A stretch of 64,000 bases of DNA. Origin: Cymodocea nodosa. Taxonomy: Eukaryota; Streptophyta; Magnoliopsida; Alismatales; Cymodoceaceae. Both the position numbers and the translations under genes were made by a program. Below are positions 1 through 12,649 of the stretch, in pieces. Position 1 is the stretch's first letter; each line of letters opens with the position of its first letter. The DNA lies in assembly GCA_036874045.1 (NCBI GenBank), contig CM072337.1:23038001-23102000 (forward strand). Reading direction: 5' to 3'. Under the pieces are notes generated by a model. It made no database searches. It was given only the letters and a program-made list of their open reading frames with translations, and was not told where the DNA came from.

Positions 1-820
1 AACATTGTATCATAAGAGGACTAGAAAATGAAATAGTTGAAGTTATCGTTGTTGCACTTATCATCTTCTTTGCCTCTCAAATCAAGCTTGAATCGGCCTA
101 AGTCTGGAATCGTTTGTCCATTCCAGACTTTAAGAGAAAAGATTATTTTTCTACACTTAACAAGGGTGTGCTAGGTCAAAAAGACCATCATGGAAGTTAA
201 TGGTCAAAAGCACAATCTTCCATTAATCAGAGCATCACATTCATTTTTGCTTCGACTAAAAGATAAAAATAAGACTGAATCACAAGTGATAAGCAACATA
301 GAAATTGCTAACTGAACAGAAATATATTGAAAAATTTGAAAAGAAGATCCTAAGACTTGCGTCACATAATCTGTATTTATTCTTAAGCATACGTTATCAG
401 GAGAAATTAAGAAATAGACTTGTCGAATAAGTTGGATCTAAAGATGAGTATAAAATGTGTACCCGAACCAGCTCCATATGAGTACAGGTTAAACCAACCC
501 GATCAACATTTAAGAGTACAAGTTTTGCATGATATTACAGTAGGTTACAGCCAGTGGCTATCAGCATTTTTAACAAAAATTATATTAGCTTGAAAATTTT
601 ACAGGTGTATCGTCCAACAAGTTAGCAACAGTGCATGGAAAAAAGCCCGAAAACTACCATTAATATACAACAATGACATCAAAATACCTTAATTCTACCA
701 CATGAAGCCAGACAAAAAAAACTACAATCAATAAAATAAATTAAAAAAATCACCACTCCAACTACAATTAAATTTTGTAAATATAGCGGTTGGAAGGTTT
801 CTGGAATTTACATTCCATCT
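1..820. other. 3' flank of the capping protein gene
   Basis: No coding region or repeat recognised. The part next to 820 should hold the 3' UTR of the minus-strand capping protein gene. The sequence is AT-rich and every reading frame is short. I saw no RNA gene. Confidence 0.5.
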
Positions 821-3800
821 TTACTTTCCAGATTTAAGTTCTCTTGAGATGTCTCTGGTCAGACTGAATTGTAAAGTATTATGCCAAGGAAATAAGGTCC
901 GCGTAACTGGAAGTTTTCTTCGAAGATCCTGTATGATTTAGAACAACGTTTAAGATCAAGTGGACAAGAGGATAAGAAAAATAAACGTCTAGAAGTGAAG
1001 TTAGATTGAGTTTGGTCGTGCCGTTCTTGAGTTACGCTGAAAGGATATAAATTAGGGATTCAGATATTCTTGATTTCTCAACAAATTAGAGGTCCCACTA
1101 CCAAACATCAATTATAACCATTAAATCTACAACAAATGGCTAGGTTTTGTGTATTAATTTATTGCCATTTAATATGGATTGGAACCAAACCCGAACATTA
1201 GAATACATAATGAATGGATTAAATTCATAGAATCGAACCCTTCATTTGAAAACTGAGAAAAATTAGGAAATGGCATGATTGGATGATTTCTTTGCATCTT
1301 CCAAGAAATCAACTGCTACGGTTGAAATTCAATGTTATACGGATTATAGATTCTAAATTTCCACGTACGCGTTAAGGAGTAAAAAGGGAATATTAGTCAA
1401 GCACGTGAAGTTACCTTGAATGTTGTGTCAGGTAGATTCAAATACGACCCCTGCAAACAAACAGCTTTTTAAGAGTAGTGGCAGTTCAATCTCCTTCATG
1501 AAAACAATCAAAAGGGTGACGTACCTCAAGTGACTCCATATACTCGGTTTCATGGTGGCGAATCGTATTTGCTATAGAAACTGCATTCCCTTCAGCAGAC
1601 TGTTGTAGAAAATGGTTTAGCATAAGCAACCTTAGTTATTGACATTAACATGTGAAAAGTTCTGAATTGAAATGGAAGATTCTTGACACCAGAATTTCAA
1701 CCAAAGAGTACATAGCCGCCCTGCCTGCCCAAGCTATTTGAATCGGTTGTAAAAGTTTAAGATTGAAACAGAAGATAATGCACACCACAATACCATCAAA
1801 CTACAATAATTGCAATCTAGCAGTTTTCTATTACCAAGACAAACAAAAGACCTAGGTTACAAATATGGTTTGAATCTTCATGTGAAACCAAACATACACA
1901 AAAGAAATCCAATCACCATTTACCGGTGGTAAGCTAGTAACCATAATAGATTGATAAACTATTGTTTGAAAAACCTTGAATTTCTTAGGATTTACGGAAT
2001 AATGAACTTTCAAGAAAATACTAGGAATTAATGAATGCTCAAAATTATTGTTGACTCGTACTTGGCCTTCAATCGGTATAAAAATTTATAACTTACCCAA
2101 TTCAATAAGCACATGATATATTGCAAAAAGCTGGAAGTTTGAAATTGGTATTTAGGAGGCACTTTGTATTGAACAGAGTCAATAGACAATGCCTTGTGTA
2201 ACAGATTCTTGGACAATATGAACCAATGATTAAAACATAGGAAATACTTTACTGTAATCCAGTGCATATAAAAGAGACACTGATACCAGTCATCAGATAA
2301 ACAAGGTATATGTTAAAATTTCAACTCCAAACTAATTGATAATGAGTGAAGCATTATGTAAGACACAATCCTATTCCTATTTTTGTCGATGTGGAACTTT
2401 TCTAACAGTATACAAGGAACAAAGCTTATACCCAAATATCAAAGTGTTTAGTTTTGACTTATCACCTGAAACACCAGGGAGTCTTTGCAATCACTATTGG
2501 CATCTAGTTGAACATTTCCTTCTTCAAAATAATGAGCAACTACCTGCAATAACAAATCGATACTAAGGTTCAAATTTGGCAATCTACAAGTAGCTAAAAA
2601 GCATCATCATGTTTACTAAATGCAGTCATTAAAATTTGTAGTGAAAAATAAATTTGATTAAAAACGATTGTAGGATTTAAAACCTGCACTTTCCCTCTCA
2701 CTTCTACTGTTTGGTCACCATCAATGAATTTGATATTCCATATAGAGCGCCAACTGCCATTGCTAAAGTATACATGTGGAAAAAAACAGCTTTAGAAACA
2801 TGGAAAACATATTTGTAATATTTGCATAAATTGCAAGGACAAACTAGATTCCATGGGAAGTATGATAATATGATACATTTTGTGATGCATGATTATAAAA
2901 TTAACAGCTCTCAATCATGTAAATTTTTTCTTCAATGTTCAGGACTTTGATAAAGGATATATCAAATAATATAAATGTTAGAATAAATTATATATTATAT
3001 AGGTCCTTAATTGGGGGGTTATGATAAAAATCCCACCTTAAAAGTTGTTACCCTATTGTGTAATCACCATTTAGGAGTGGTATCATAACCCCTACAACTG
3101 ACAAATTTTCTCATATTTTCTATCTTGACATGGTATGAGAGTACAGTTATGAGAGGAAAAAACATAAAACAAAAGAAAAAATGAAAAATAAAAGAGGGAA
3201 GAGGAAGACCCTGTTGGCCACCTTCCCCCCCACCTCCCCTCCAATGGCCCAGTGGTTTTCTCCTCTTGTACTTCCCCACACAGGACCTCCAACAATGCTG
3301 TCATTGCTCGGCTGCTCTTGCCAGGCCAAAGAAGACTTTCAACACTGCTAATAGCAGTTAAGACCACTGATGCAGACAAACTGCTGACCCTCCAATGGTT
3401 GGAACACATGTTTCCAACCTCTAGTACGTCCTACCTCCTACTCTTATCTCACTGATAATCACCAAAGGACCTCCAACACTGTCATCACATCACCCCTGCC
3501 TAAGCCCTCTAACGCCATTGCTGCACTTGTCCAGGCTCTCAAACACTACATTTACCATCATTTAGGTATTCCAATGTTGTCTGACTTCTATTTACATCAG
3601 CCAATGGTCTCCACAATTTCTTCACTTGCCCTTCTCTATTGTAGTCTCCACCCATGTCATTGTTATCCATCGCCTCTATTATGTCTTCTCAAAGTGAGCA
3701 ATACTGCTCCATTGATGTATGGGTAAATGATGTTCTCAAGAATCTTAATGATAGGCAGCATTTCTCCATTGATGTATGATGTACGTTGTTTGTAATTCCT

Positions 3801-6800
3801 GGGCAATATTGATCCATTAATGTAAGTATAAAAAAACACAGATTATTCTCAACATGGAGCAATACCACTCAATTTAGGTAGTAGTGCAATGCCATTGATC
3901 CCCTTTTGTTTGTGTTTTGTCATAAAAGAAAGGAAGAGAAGAAGGTGAAGGGGATTTTTTTTTAATGAGAGAGAAAATAAAAGAATGAAAAAGGAGATGA
4001 TAAAAAGGGGAAAAGGAAAGGAAGATGCCAAAACGGAAAAGTTCAAGTTTGTAGAAAAATACTCATATTTATGTTTGCAAGTACTCAAATTTAACTGTTG
4101 TGTATATTATAAGTACAACTACGACTACCACTCAGTGTCTACTGCAACTATTTCAGTTAAATTACTTCTCTGTTTTAATTGTGTTTAAGCCCATTGCATG
4201 CTGTACATCATAGATATTCTAATTTCAGGAAGACTATTAGAGTAAATAATGTAATAAATGGATCCTTAGGGGATCAGATTGATAGCCTCATTTGTAGTAG
4301 TGTATCGTACTCAATGTGAAACCATTATTTATTAGAGGTTATCAAACTCGTAATAACAAGTCCTCACATTTTCTCTCTCATTAATATTCTGTTTAAAAGA
4401 TAGCTTGACATTATGTAACAGTTTTCTGATTCATACTATGATACCATCTGACACTAAAAGGACCCAAAGTTTCAAATAAAAGCTTATCCAGAGTACTCCA
4501 ATGAAATATGGCCCAAAAATTAGATTACAAAATATAGTTTTTATCAGGGGAAATATTCTTGAAGAAGCATCCATTTTTTAAGTGATTTTGTTGAAGCAAT
4601 CAATAATGGAAAAGATTCCTAAAACAATAAAGTCAGCATAAGTTTGTGCAAGCCTGCAAGGTTACCAAAAAAAGATGTATCATCAAAGTTGGAATCATGA
4701 AATGGATAGTAACATAAGTTCACGTTATCACATACCAGAAATTTTGAGGGCTATGCCTAAAAGCAGATATAACGACTGTCAACCTGAAATCCATGCCTGG
4801 ACCTTCTACATCTTTCCCGTCAGTGCAGTAAACAGAACACACACCTTTGGTGTAAGCTTCACCAATATACTTACAAAGTTCGGTATCCAGAGCACCCCTG
4901 CCATAAAGCCATGCATTTGATCCATAAAGTATGTCAATACAAGAAGAGATTAATAGATGAAAAGAAGCATCTTTCTCTGCAGTCTACTTAACATATACTT
5001 CGGTAAAAATAACCCCTTTTTTTACCAAAGAGATGAACAATATGTTGGGTGCTACATTTTAATATTAGAAAAACGTAAGAAGAATGACATGACAATGCAC
5101 ATTCAAGGTAGATATTGTTCTCTTGAGTGCTCATTGAATCATTTCACCCTAGTGATTAACTAGTGTTGCTGGCACGACATTATCATAGTTGTGGTAGTTT
5201 CAACACCATCATCATCAATACAAGGGTAAACTAGTGTCCCTATCATACTTTGATCAACACTTGTCTTAAAAAATGGGTCCTCTCAATAATTCATGTTTTC
5301 CCATACATGGGTTAATTCATTGTGGCTCATTTCCTACACAATTGCATCTCTTTCAAGTTGTCACTCCATCGCCAATTCTACTTCCTCCAATATTGGAACT
5401 AATCCCATGTGGAAATGTAGATCATCACATAGTTGAGCAACACTGCTCTGGTCCATCAATAATTCATGAAGATTCATGTTGAAGCAAATCTATCATATGA
5501 GTATATGACTATCATCCTTTAGTCTTGTCAGCAATTGGTCGTTTGCCAATTTATAAGATTTTTTGACAATGGTAACAAATTTCATTCAAAGGAAGGAAAA
5601 AAAACAAATACAACATCAAAGGGAAGATAAAAGACTATTGACAAGATAGTTGAAAACGAAAAACATGACAGAAAAATTCCCAGTAAAAATTGATAAGCAA
5701 AAGTGAGCAACATAAGAAAACAAAAGAGAGAAAATAAAGACATTTGACATCAACAAAACATATCAGGATTTTCTCTAGTCAGCAAGTGCCTGATTGGGAA
5801 AATCTTCAACACCATTAGCAGGTCATTCACTTGTAATTGGCAACAACCCAAACTTAAGCCATTAAGAAATACTTTTGGAGTTGGGTTTAACCCGGTAAAG
5901 GGGAGGGTCCAGGTTTATCTTGACTAGAAGTATGAGTAACACTTATCTTCACGATCTGAGCTATGCCCACAACTTCTCACGTTCAACATGTTACGATTCA
6001 TGCAAAGCCTAGACAAAGCCAATACCAGCCAAACTCAATGAGCTCATGAAGCCAAGCTAAGATGCAATTACCAGTTTTCCTCCTTGTTGAATTTTTTAAA
6101 CATTTTTTTGGTATCATTTCCATGGTGTCTTCCTATACCTACCTCTTCTATATAATTTTCACTCCTAATTTCCTGGTTAATCTATCTATCAATCTTATTT
6201 TTTAATGCATGGAAATGATTATTATATAACTGGATCAAGGAGTAAAAAAGTGTTATAACCCTAAATTATATTTGCAATTTGCTTAATAACTTGCCAAGTT
6301 TAAGAAAGAATATAAGTGGTGTAATAAAGAGGAAAGAATTAAACCCTAAGCACCTAAGGTAAAACCAGGTTAAGAAGTACTGTGATAGGAGCTATAGCGG
6401 TAATTGACTGACCAGATGGTTGAGCATTTTGAGGAAAGGAAGCAACAACCACAGGGTGCGCACGAGATTTGTGGGGGCATGAAATCCAAATTTTTCTTCA
6501 TTGATTCTGCAACCACTCTTCACCCCTCAACTCTCCTTGCTATGCACAACCTTCCAAATGGAGAATCACGTGTTATAACCCAAAACCTTGGAGATTTCAA
6601 GAGGAAAAAGGCATTTTCTCACGGGAAACATCAAGAGGAAGCTTGAAGCTTGGGATAACATTGGAGAACACAAAGAATGCTTGTTCCAGAAAGGGAAAAG
6701 AGGAAGGGAAGCTCGTTGGACAGAAAATATGAGGGATTTCAATTCAAAATCCCAGGATTACACTTGGAGACCCTAGTTTAACCTAAAACATGATTATACA

Positions 6801-9800
6801 CTTCGGTATTCAATTTTTCCAAGTGTATCTTCATGGGATGCTGTTAGGTTTGGTCACCTCCCCATGTTTTGATGAGAGTTTTAAGTGTACATCATGGAAT
6901 TTTTTATTATGGAAGTATTTTTGTGTGTAGTTATTTTTTTCATAACTTATTGCATTGTTGCATCACGTTTGCATTATGTACTCATGATCATAGAGGTCAT
7001 CTTAGATGCCACAAGGCATGGATGTGAATTGCTGCAAAAGCTGTAGGAGAAGGTAAGATTTTTCAACTTAGTAGTGTATACAGGTGGACCAAGCAATCAA
7101 TTGACCCTGCACGCAGGGAACCTGTGGAACCCTAGCGGTAGGAATTGGACAGCCCAATTGTTAACCATTTTCATGCCACACAGTGTAGATAAGGATTGTC
7201 CTCTCTAACAGATGTCAACCTCGTGATTTGTGCCATTGCACATATTTGCTTGACCAGACAATTGACCGAAACTAGGAAAGGTGGCTGTTGTGGTGGATTA
7301 GGCAAATAGGACAGTTGACTGCTCCACACAACAATGTGCCTAGATGGCTGACCAGGCGGTCATCCAGTCCATACCTCGTCAAGCATAGATTTTTATTGCA
7401 TAAAGGTGCTTTCTTCTGATTTTAAACTTTGGGTTCCTATTGCCAAACAATAAAATGCATGATGGGCTTTTAAATTTTATTATCCTCGAGAATCCATAGT
7501 CTCCTAATTGTTGGAAAGTCAACTTCTCATCATTGAAAGACAATTGATTATGCATTCATGATTTAAAAAATCAAGAGAAAATGGAAAGGTATTGACTAAC
7601 TGCTTACCTTAGTATTTCTGTATACCTTTTTTGACACCATCTGTCATGCATTTCACTTCTTTTTTTTACTGTTTAAATTAAAAGATGACGGTCAGACATG
7701 GTAGGGGTAGTTATTAACCTGTAGGTTGTGTTGTGCCAACAGCAACTATCACTATAACAAAAAAATTAGAACTGAAACTCTACTGTTACCAGTACTGTTT
7801 AGATTCCAAACTGTATTGTTCCTGATACCATTACTGAAATTGTTACCGATTTCTTTACTGTTACTCGAAATATTATTGATCTATCACTAGTTTTGTCATT
7901 ATCTTACAAATTTTCCATTAGTTATACTGTCACTATCCGTTGCATGATTGTATTAACTGTTATTGTTATATTTTCTTTCTCCAATCTGGAGTTTGCATAA
8001 CGGAAGCTGTAATTTCACCACAAGTAACAAGTCTATCAATGACAACAAGTGACCACATGGTACTCATCTGCATACCCAAAGGTGTAAAGATTGTGGTGCC
8101 CCCACATTGGCAGCATTAGTACTAGTTTCTCTAATGATATTTTTGTTTCTAAAATAGATTTTTAAGCGTACAAGCTTTGTACCGTACTGTAGTAATGACT
8201 TCCTTACATTATGACTTAAGTTTTGTACATTTCTGCTTTATGTAAATTTGAAGTTATTGTGGTTTTTGGTCTCTAATGCTATTGTTTTTCTGCATGTGTG
8301 ATTGAAAAATGAAACAGATCACTGTCTGTAGCTGACGTGAAGGACCACAACATCGTCTTGAATAGGAAGCATGGATGGTTTTAGTTCATGTGGGCTTAGT
8401 TTAATATTTCAAATTAAACAGTAGTGATATATGAGAAGGTTAACATTTAACACTAACCGGAATTTCTCAACATAAGTTGATGGAAGCTCTTCATCAGTAG
8501 CAGGTCTCACCTTTGTACACACCTGCAGCCATTTATAAATTTGACATCATTGGCATGTATATTTCAAAATGCAATGGATATCCAGCTTAAATGTTGTTAA
8601 ATTTCTATTTTGGAAGTCAGACAACTCAAAATTGAGAGAAGGATCTGAAACCAAACTGCATGTCACCTTCCCCTGGAAGTTGTTGCATAGTTACCTTTTG
8701 CCATAGATTTGCTTTTGTATAAGCAATAGAATTGTATCTTCTGCCGTTTGCTTCAAAATTTCCTTTTTTGGGAGAATTCAAAATTTTCGTTGTACCACAA
8801 CTAAAGACAATAAGTAACATTTTATGGCTTTCCAATGCTGAATAATTTTTTTGACTTCCACTCAACAGAGAGAGAGAGTGTGTGTCTGATATGAAGCCTA
8901 AAATGTTTCTTCATACTTGGAAGACAAATTGGAAAGTCATTACTGGGTTTTTTATGTTTTACACAAAATAGTGACCGTTTATAATCCACCAACAATTGAA
9001 AAGTTCTGACTACAAATGCATCACCCAGTGCATTTAGAACTTTGCACCATAGAAAATAGAGTGGTCCAAAATGGAGAATCATATTTGGGATAACTAATAA
9101 AGGAATACTAGATAAACTTGGAAGTAAAACTAAAATTTTGCATCATACTAAACAAGAAAAGCATGAGATTATTGACGAGTTTGCAATAGACCAAGAGGAA
9201 ACCAGAGCACGGTGTTCTTTTACCAGAAAGTTAACCAACTTCTTAAATTATACAGTGAAACATAATCATGCTTGCCCCAAGTATGGATGGACATTGAAAC
9301 AGGAATATGGCCTAAAAAAGGGGATGATTAATATGAACAAATCTGAGAAGGCTTGATGGGATTGGTAGGTGTTGACATCATTAGATATCCTGGACTTCAT
9401 CAAACTTGAGTGAATCTTTTGCAGTTCTTTGCTGTGGGGGCACAAGCCATGCTAAGCTATTGAAATTGGACGAAGTAATACCATACCAGCAAACAAAACA
9501 AATGCAAAGACTGCATCTAAAACCTGGTTATAGATAAATTCAAGTAGCATTTCCCTAAGTTCCTAACATGTTCATGCTGTTTAGCAAAAAAAATACGCTA
9601 ACATGCAAAATTAAGAGAGAAATCATAGCAGAGATTCAAGTTTTAAGAAATTACTTGTTTGAGATGATCCACTGTAGCAACTTGTGCGGTTCTCGGGTCA
9701 AGGAAACTATTGCAATCAAGTTCCGCAAAAGTCGTAATTAACACCTGAAAAGAGTATTTATCCTTCAGATACTCGTAAGAGACCACAAAATGGAACGCTT

Positions 9801-10173
9801 CCGAAAAGCAGGGTTATCTGCAGACAACGCTACTCACGTCGCCGCTTTCGTCGGGCATCCGGAGGAGCACCAGGTGGTCCTTGTTGTAGACAGGGAACGC
9901 CTCCGCCGCTGCCGCCTCGTACAACCTGTCGTCCGCAATAATGGATCGGACGTCTGGGAAGATCAAATAGTCAACAACACATCTCTACAAAGACAGGAGA
10001 CGATCATGCAGTTTTTCGAAGAGAAAAAGGAAGGACCCTGAGGAAAAGGAGGAAGACGAACCCTTGGCGACGTACTGGATCTCGCCGGCTGGGGCGTTGG
10101 TGAGGAACCATTTGATGATCTCCTTCTTCTGGTCGTCGCTCAGCTCCGGCTCCTCTGGCTCTTGGTCCGCCAT
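821..10173 (-). CDS. CPA: F-actin-capping protein subunit alpha
   Basis: Alpha subunit of the heterodimeric capping protein, which binds actin filament barbed ends and blocks subunit exchange there; it acts in the cytosol with the beta subunit. Ten exons read on the minus strand: 10062-10173, 9838-9953, 9655-9744, 8458-8522, 4736-4897, 2684-2762, 2466-2543, 1525-1599, 1415-1450 and 821-928. They join in frame to 306 residues; the Arabidopsis protein is about 308. Diagnostic stretches are KKEIIKWFLTNAPAGEIQYV near residue 15, EAFPVYNKDHL in exon 2, LDPRTAQVATVDHLKQ in exon 3, HYFEEGNVQLDA in exon 7, IRHHETEY in exon 8 and LPVTRTLFPWHNTLQFSL in the last exon. The start is the first ATG, giving the MAD- N-terminus. 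Introns 4 (4898-8457) and 5 (2763-4735) are long and AT-rich. Splice sites are read by eye; homology is from memory. Confidence 0.95.
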
Positions 10174-12649
10174 TCGCGATTACTCTATAAATCTTTACTT
10201 CGAGTTTACACTCGCAGCTTTCGGGGAGAAACGTTCGGTTATTATAGGAGTCCAAAACAACACGTTAAATTTTAATATATATATATATATATGGAACGAC
10301 AAAACATGTCTATATGATTTATAATTAAGATAAAATATTATATAAAAACGTCTTTAATATATTATTTTAAAAAAAATTATAAAAAAATGATATAAATGTT
10401 TACATTCACATTTTTCTTTTATTACAATCATGATTTAAATAAAACGCTGTTTACATAATAAATTATGGTTGTAATTTGATCAACAGTGCATAATATCCAT
10501 TTGAGAAGGTTCCTTGCTGCTGATGATCAAAATTTTATTTGATTATAAAATTCTGTGACTTTCACTTTCAAAAATGTCCACCGTTTAGTTGTGCATCGTG
10601 GGAACCAAACAATATTTATGTAATTGTTGGAAAAGATAATCTCCATAGATGAAATAAAAATAAACTACGAGTTAACGTAGAGAAGAACTCTATTTTTAAC
10701 GAATTAATATTTTAACATAATATCAAAGTTTTTTAAAAAAAAAGATCGCCCAAATGTCTACTTCAAAAAAAAAGCTAATAAGATTGTACAGATGAAAGGG
10801 GTATTAGAATAGATGGTCAGCAAGATAAAATAAGAATCAAATATGAATGAGTACAAAGAAGGAACTGTCCATTATTAATCGATGGATTTTGAGTTGGATA
10901 TTCGTATCTCAATAACAATACCACTGCAACATAACTTAGAATCCGTGTAACCTCAATTATCTCAACGTAAGTTCAAATATGCATGCAAACTAAGATTTTT
11001 CGTAACGAAAACAATATGCGAATACCGTAAGACCAAAGCCGGTGGATTATTGGTGGGGATCTCCATCGACACTTGAACCGGAGTTTCAAATGGCTATTCC
11101 CGTTAGATAAGATAACGTAACACAACAAGACAACAAGTTGAAATTGATAATTAGTGGGGTAGGATCAGATTTTCGATCTATCTTGAGAAGCTCAAGTATT
11201 TATGGAACTTGGTAGGGTGACAGTTGCTGCGAGATATAGCACCAGCAGTAGTTTTTTAATATTCGAATATAATAATGCAAAAGACATTATCATTAGTAAA
11301 AGAAGAAGAAAAAACTATTTGCATGCCACGCGTTAGTCGCGAATCATTCCAATTACGACAAGAGTAATATACGTCGAGGGTTGGTCCTGCCTGTCAAAAG
11401 TTATAACAAACATTATAACATCGGAGGAGTTTTCTATGTTGGCAGCAAGTGGGTTACCTTCAGAGAATCGACATCTTGTCAAGAGTGCCTCCTCGGCACC
11501 AGCTAGACCACAGAAGCTCGCATCTTTTGATAATCAGATCATACGAAGAAAGATCGGATTAGCGATTACCAATATTTTTTGGATCGTGAAAATGTACTCG
11601 AAGTTACATCCGACGGTTAAGACTGAAAATTTCAAGGCATTTCAACGATCAAGATTAAATTTGTTGGTATGCATCACAAGCTCTAAAATTCTGTACGTGC
11701 ACAAATATTAAATAAGAATGTAAAACATGATCACATATAAAAAGTTGATCTTACTAAGATGTATATATTTTAGATGGACAAGTGACAATACCATACGAAT
11801 AAGCTAAAAAATGATTTTATTAAAGATAAGATAGAAGAAAATCAACGTAAGCGATTTAATCATATTCTTAGAAAATAAAGAATAAACCAATTTAGAGAGA
11901 GAAATTAATTAATGGTGAAGAAAATAGAAGCAGAAGAAAAAGCTTAAAACTACTTAATTAGTAATTGGAGATAGTTTTCCTCCCAATGTCAGGGGGAATT
12001 ATTCTTGTAAGTGCCACCATGTGTGGCCACATGTACCGTCGCATGCGACCATCTACATTGCTGCACCATCACACCCATGCATACTTGCTTGCCTGCACGC
12101 ATCGCATCGCCTACGATTACTCACTTTGCCTGCACCCTACACTCATCCTCACTTTACCCGTGCTACCTATGCTAAACTCCGTACCGCCACACATAATCCT
12201 AAACTAATTTTCCCCTCAAAGTGAGACAGAGAGGGAGGAGGAGGAGGAAGACTTACTGCTGCACATTGCCTGTTGCACACCTCTTGATGTTCGCCACACA
12301 CCTCTGGATGCTCGTCGCATACGTTGCTCGTACAATCGAAGAAGAAGACAGAAAAAAAAAGCACGTAACAACCCTTGTAAACATTACATGTCATGCCCCA
12401 AAGGAATTTCCTACAAGGGCGGCACTAGGAGGAGGATTGTTCAATTATGAGAGAAAATTTTAATTTATGCAATTTAACTGAAAATTTGAACATGAATAGA
12501 AATGCATGTATACAAAATATTCAATTGACCTAAGATTATAACTTTTAATTGTCGTTATTGTTGTAATATAATATTTGAACTTAAAAATAAGCACTTTAAT
12601 TAGAAGATATAGATATCAGCAAACAACTGGTGACAGGACTTGTGCCTCT
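10174..12649. other. Spacer between CPA and TPK
   Basis: Holds the promoter and 5' UTR of the minus-strand capping protein gene on its left and the 3' end of TPK on its right. It is AT-rich. The longest open frames (for example 11436-11711, plus) resemble nothing I know and have no coding character. A purine-rich patch lies at about 12221-12250. No clear promoter motif stands out. Confidence 0.5.
10275..10292. repeat. (AT)9 microsatellite
   Basis: Nine perfect AT dinucleotides about 100 bp upstream of the capping protein start codon, in its presumed promoter or 5' UTR. Probably length-polymorphic. Confidence 0.9.

Noticed and set aside
3064-3409. Three overlapping minus-strand open frames in CPA intron 5
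   Set aside because: They share one Pro/Ser- and Gly-rich stretch in different frames, resemble no protein, and lie inside an intron of an intact gene.
3700-3860. Three copies of a CTCCATTGATGTATG-like phrase in CPA intron 5
   Set aside because: The copies are short, unevenly spaced and diverged; not enough to call a repeat array.
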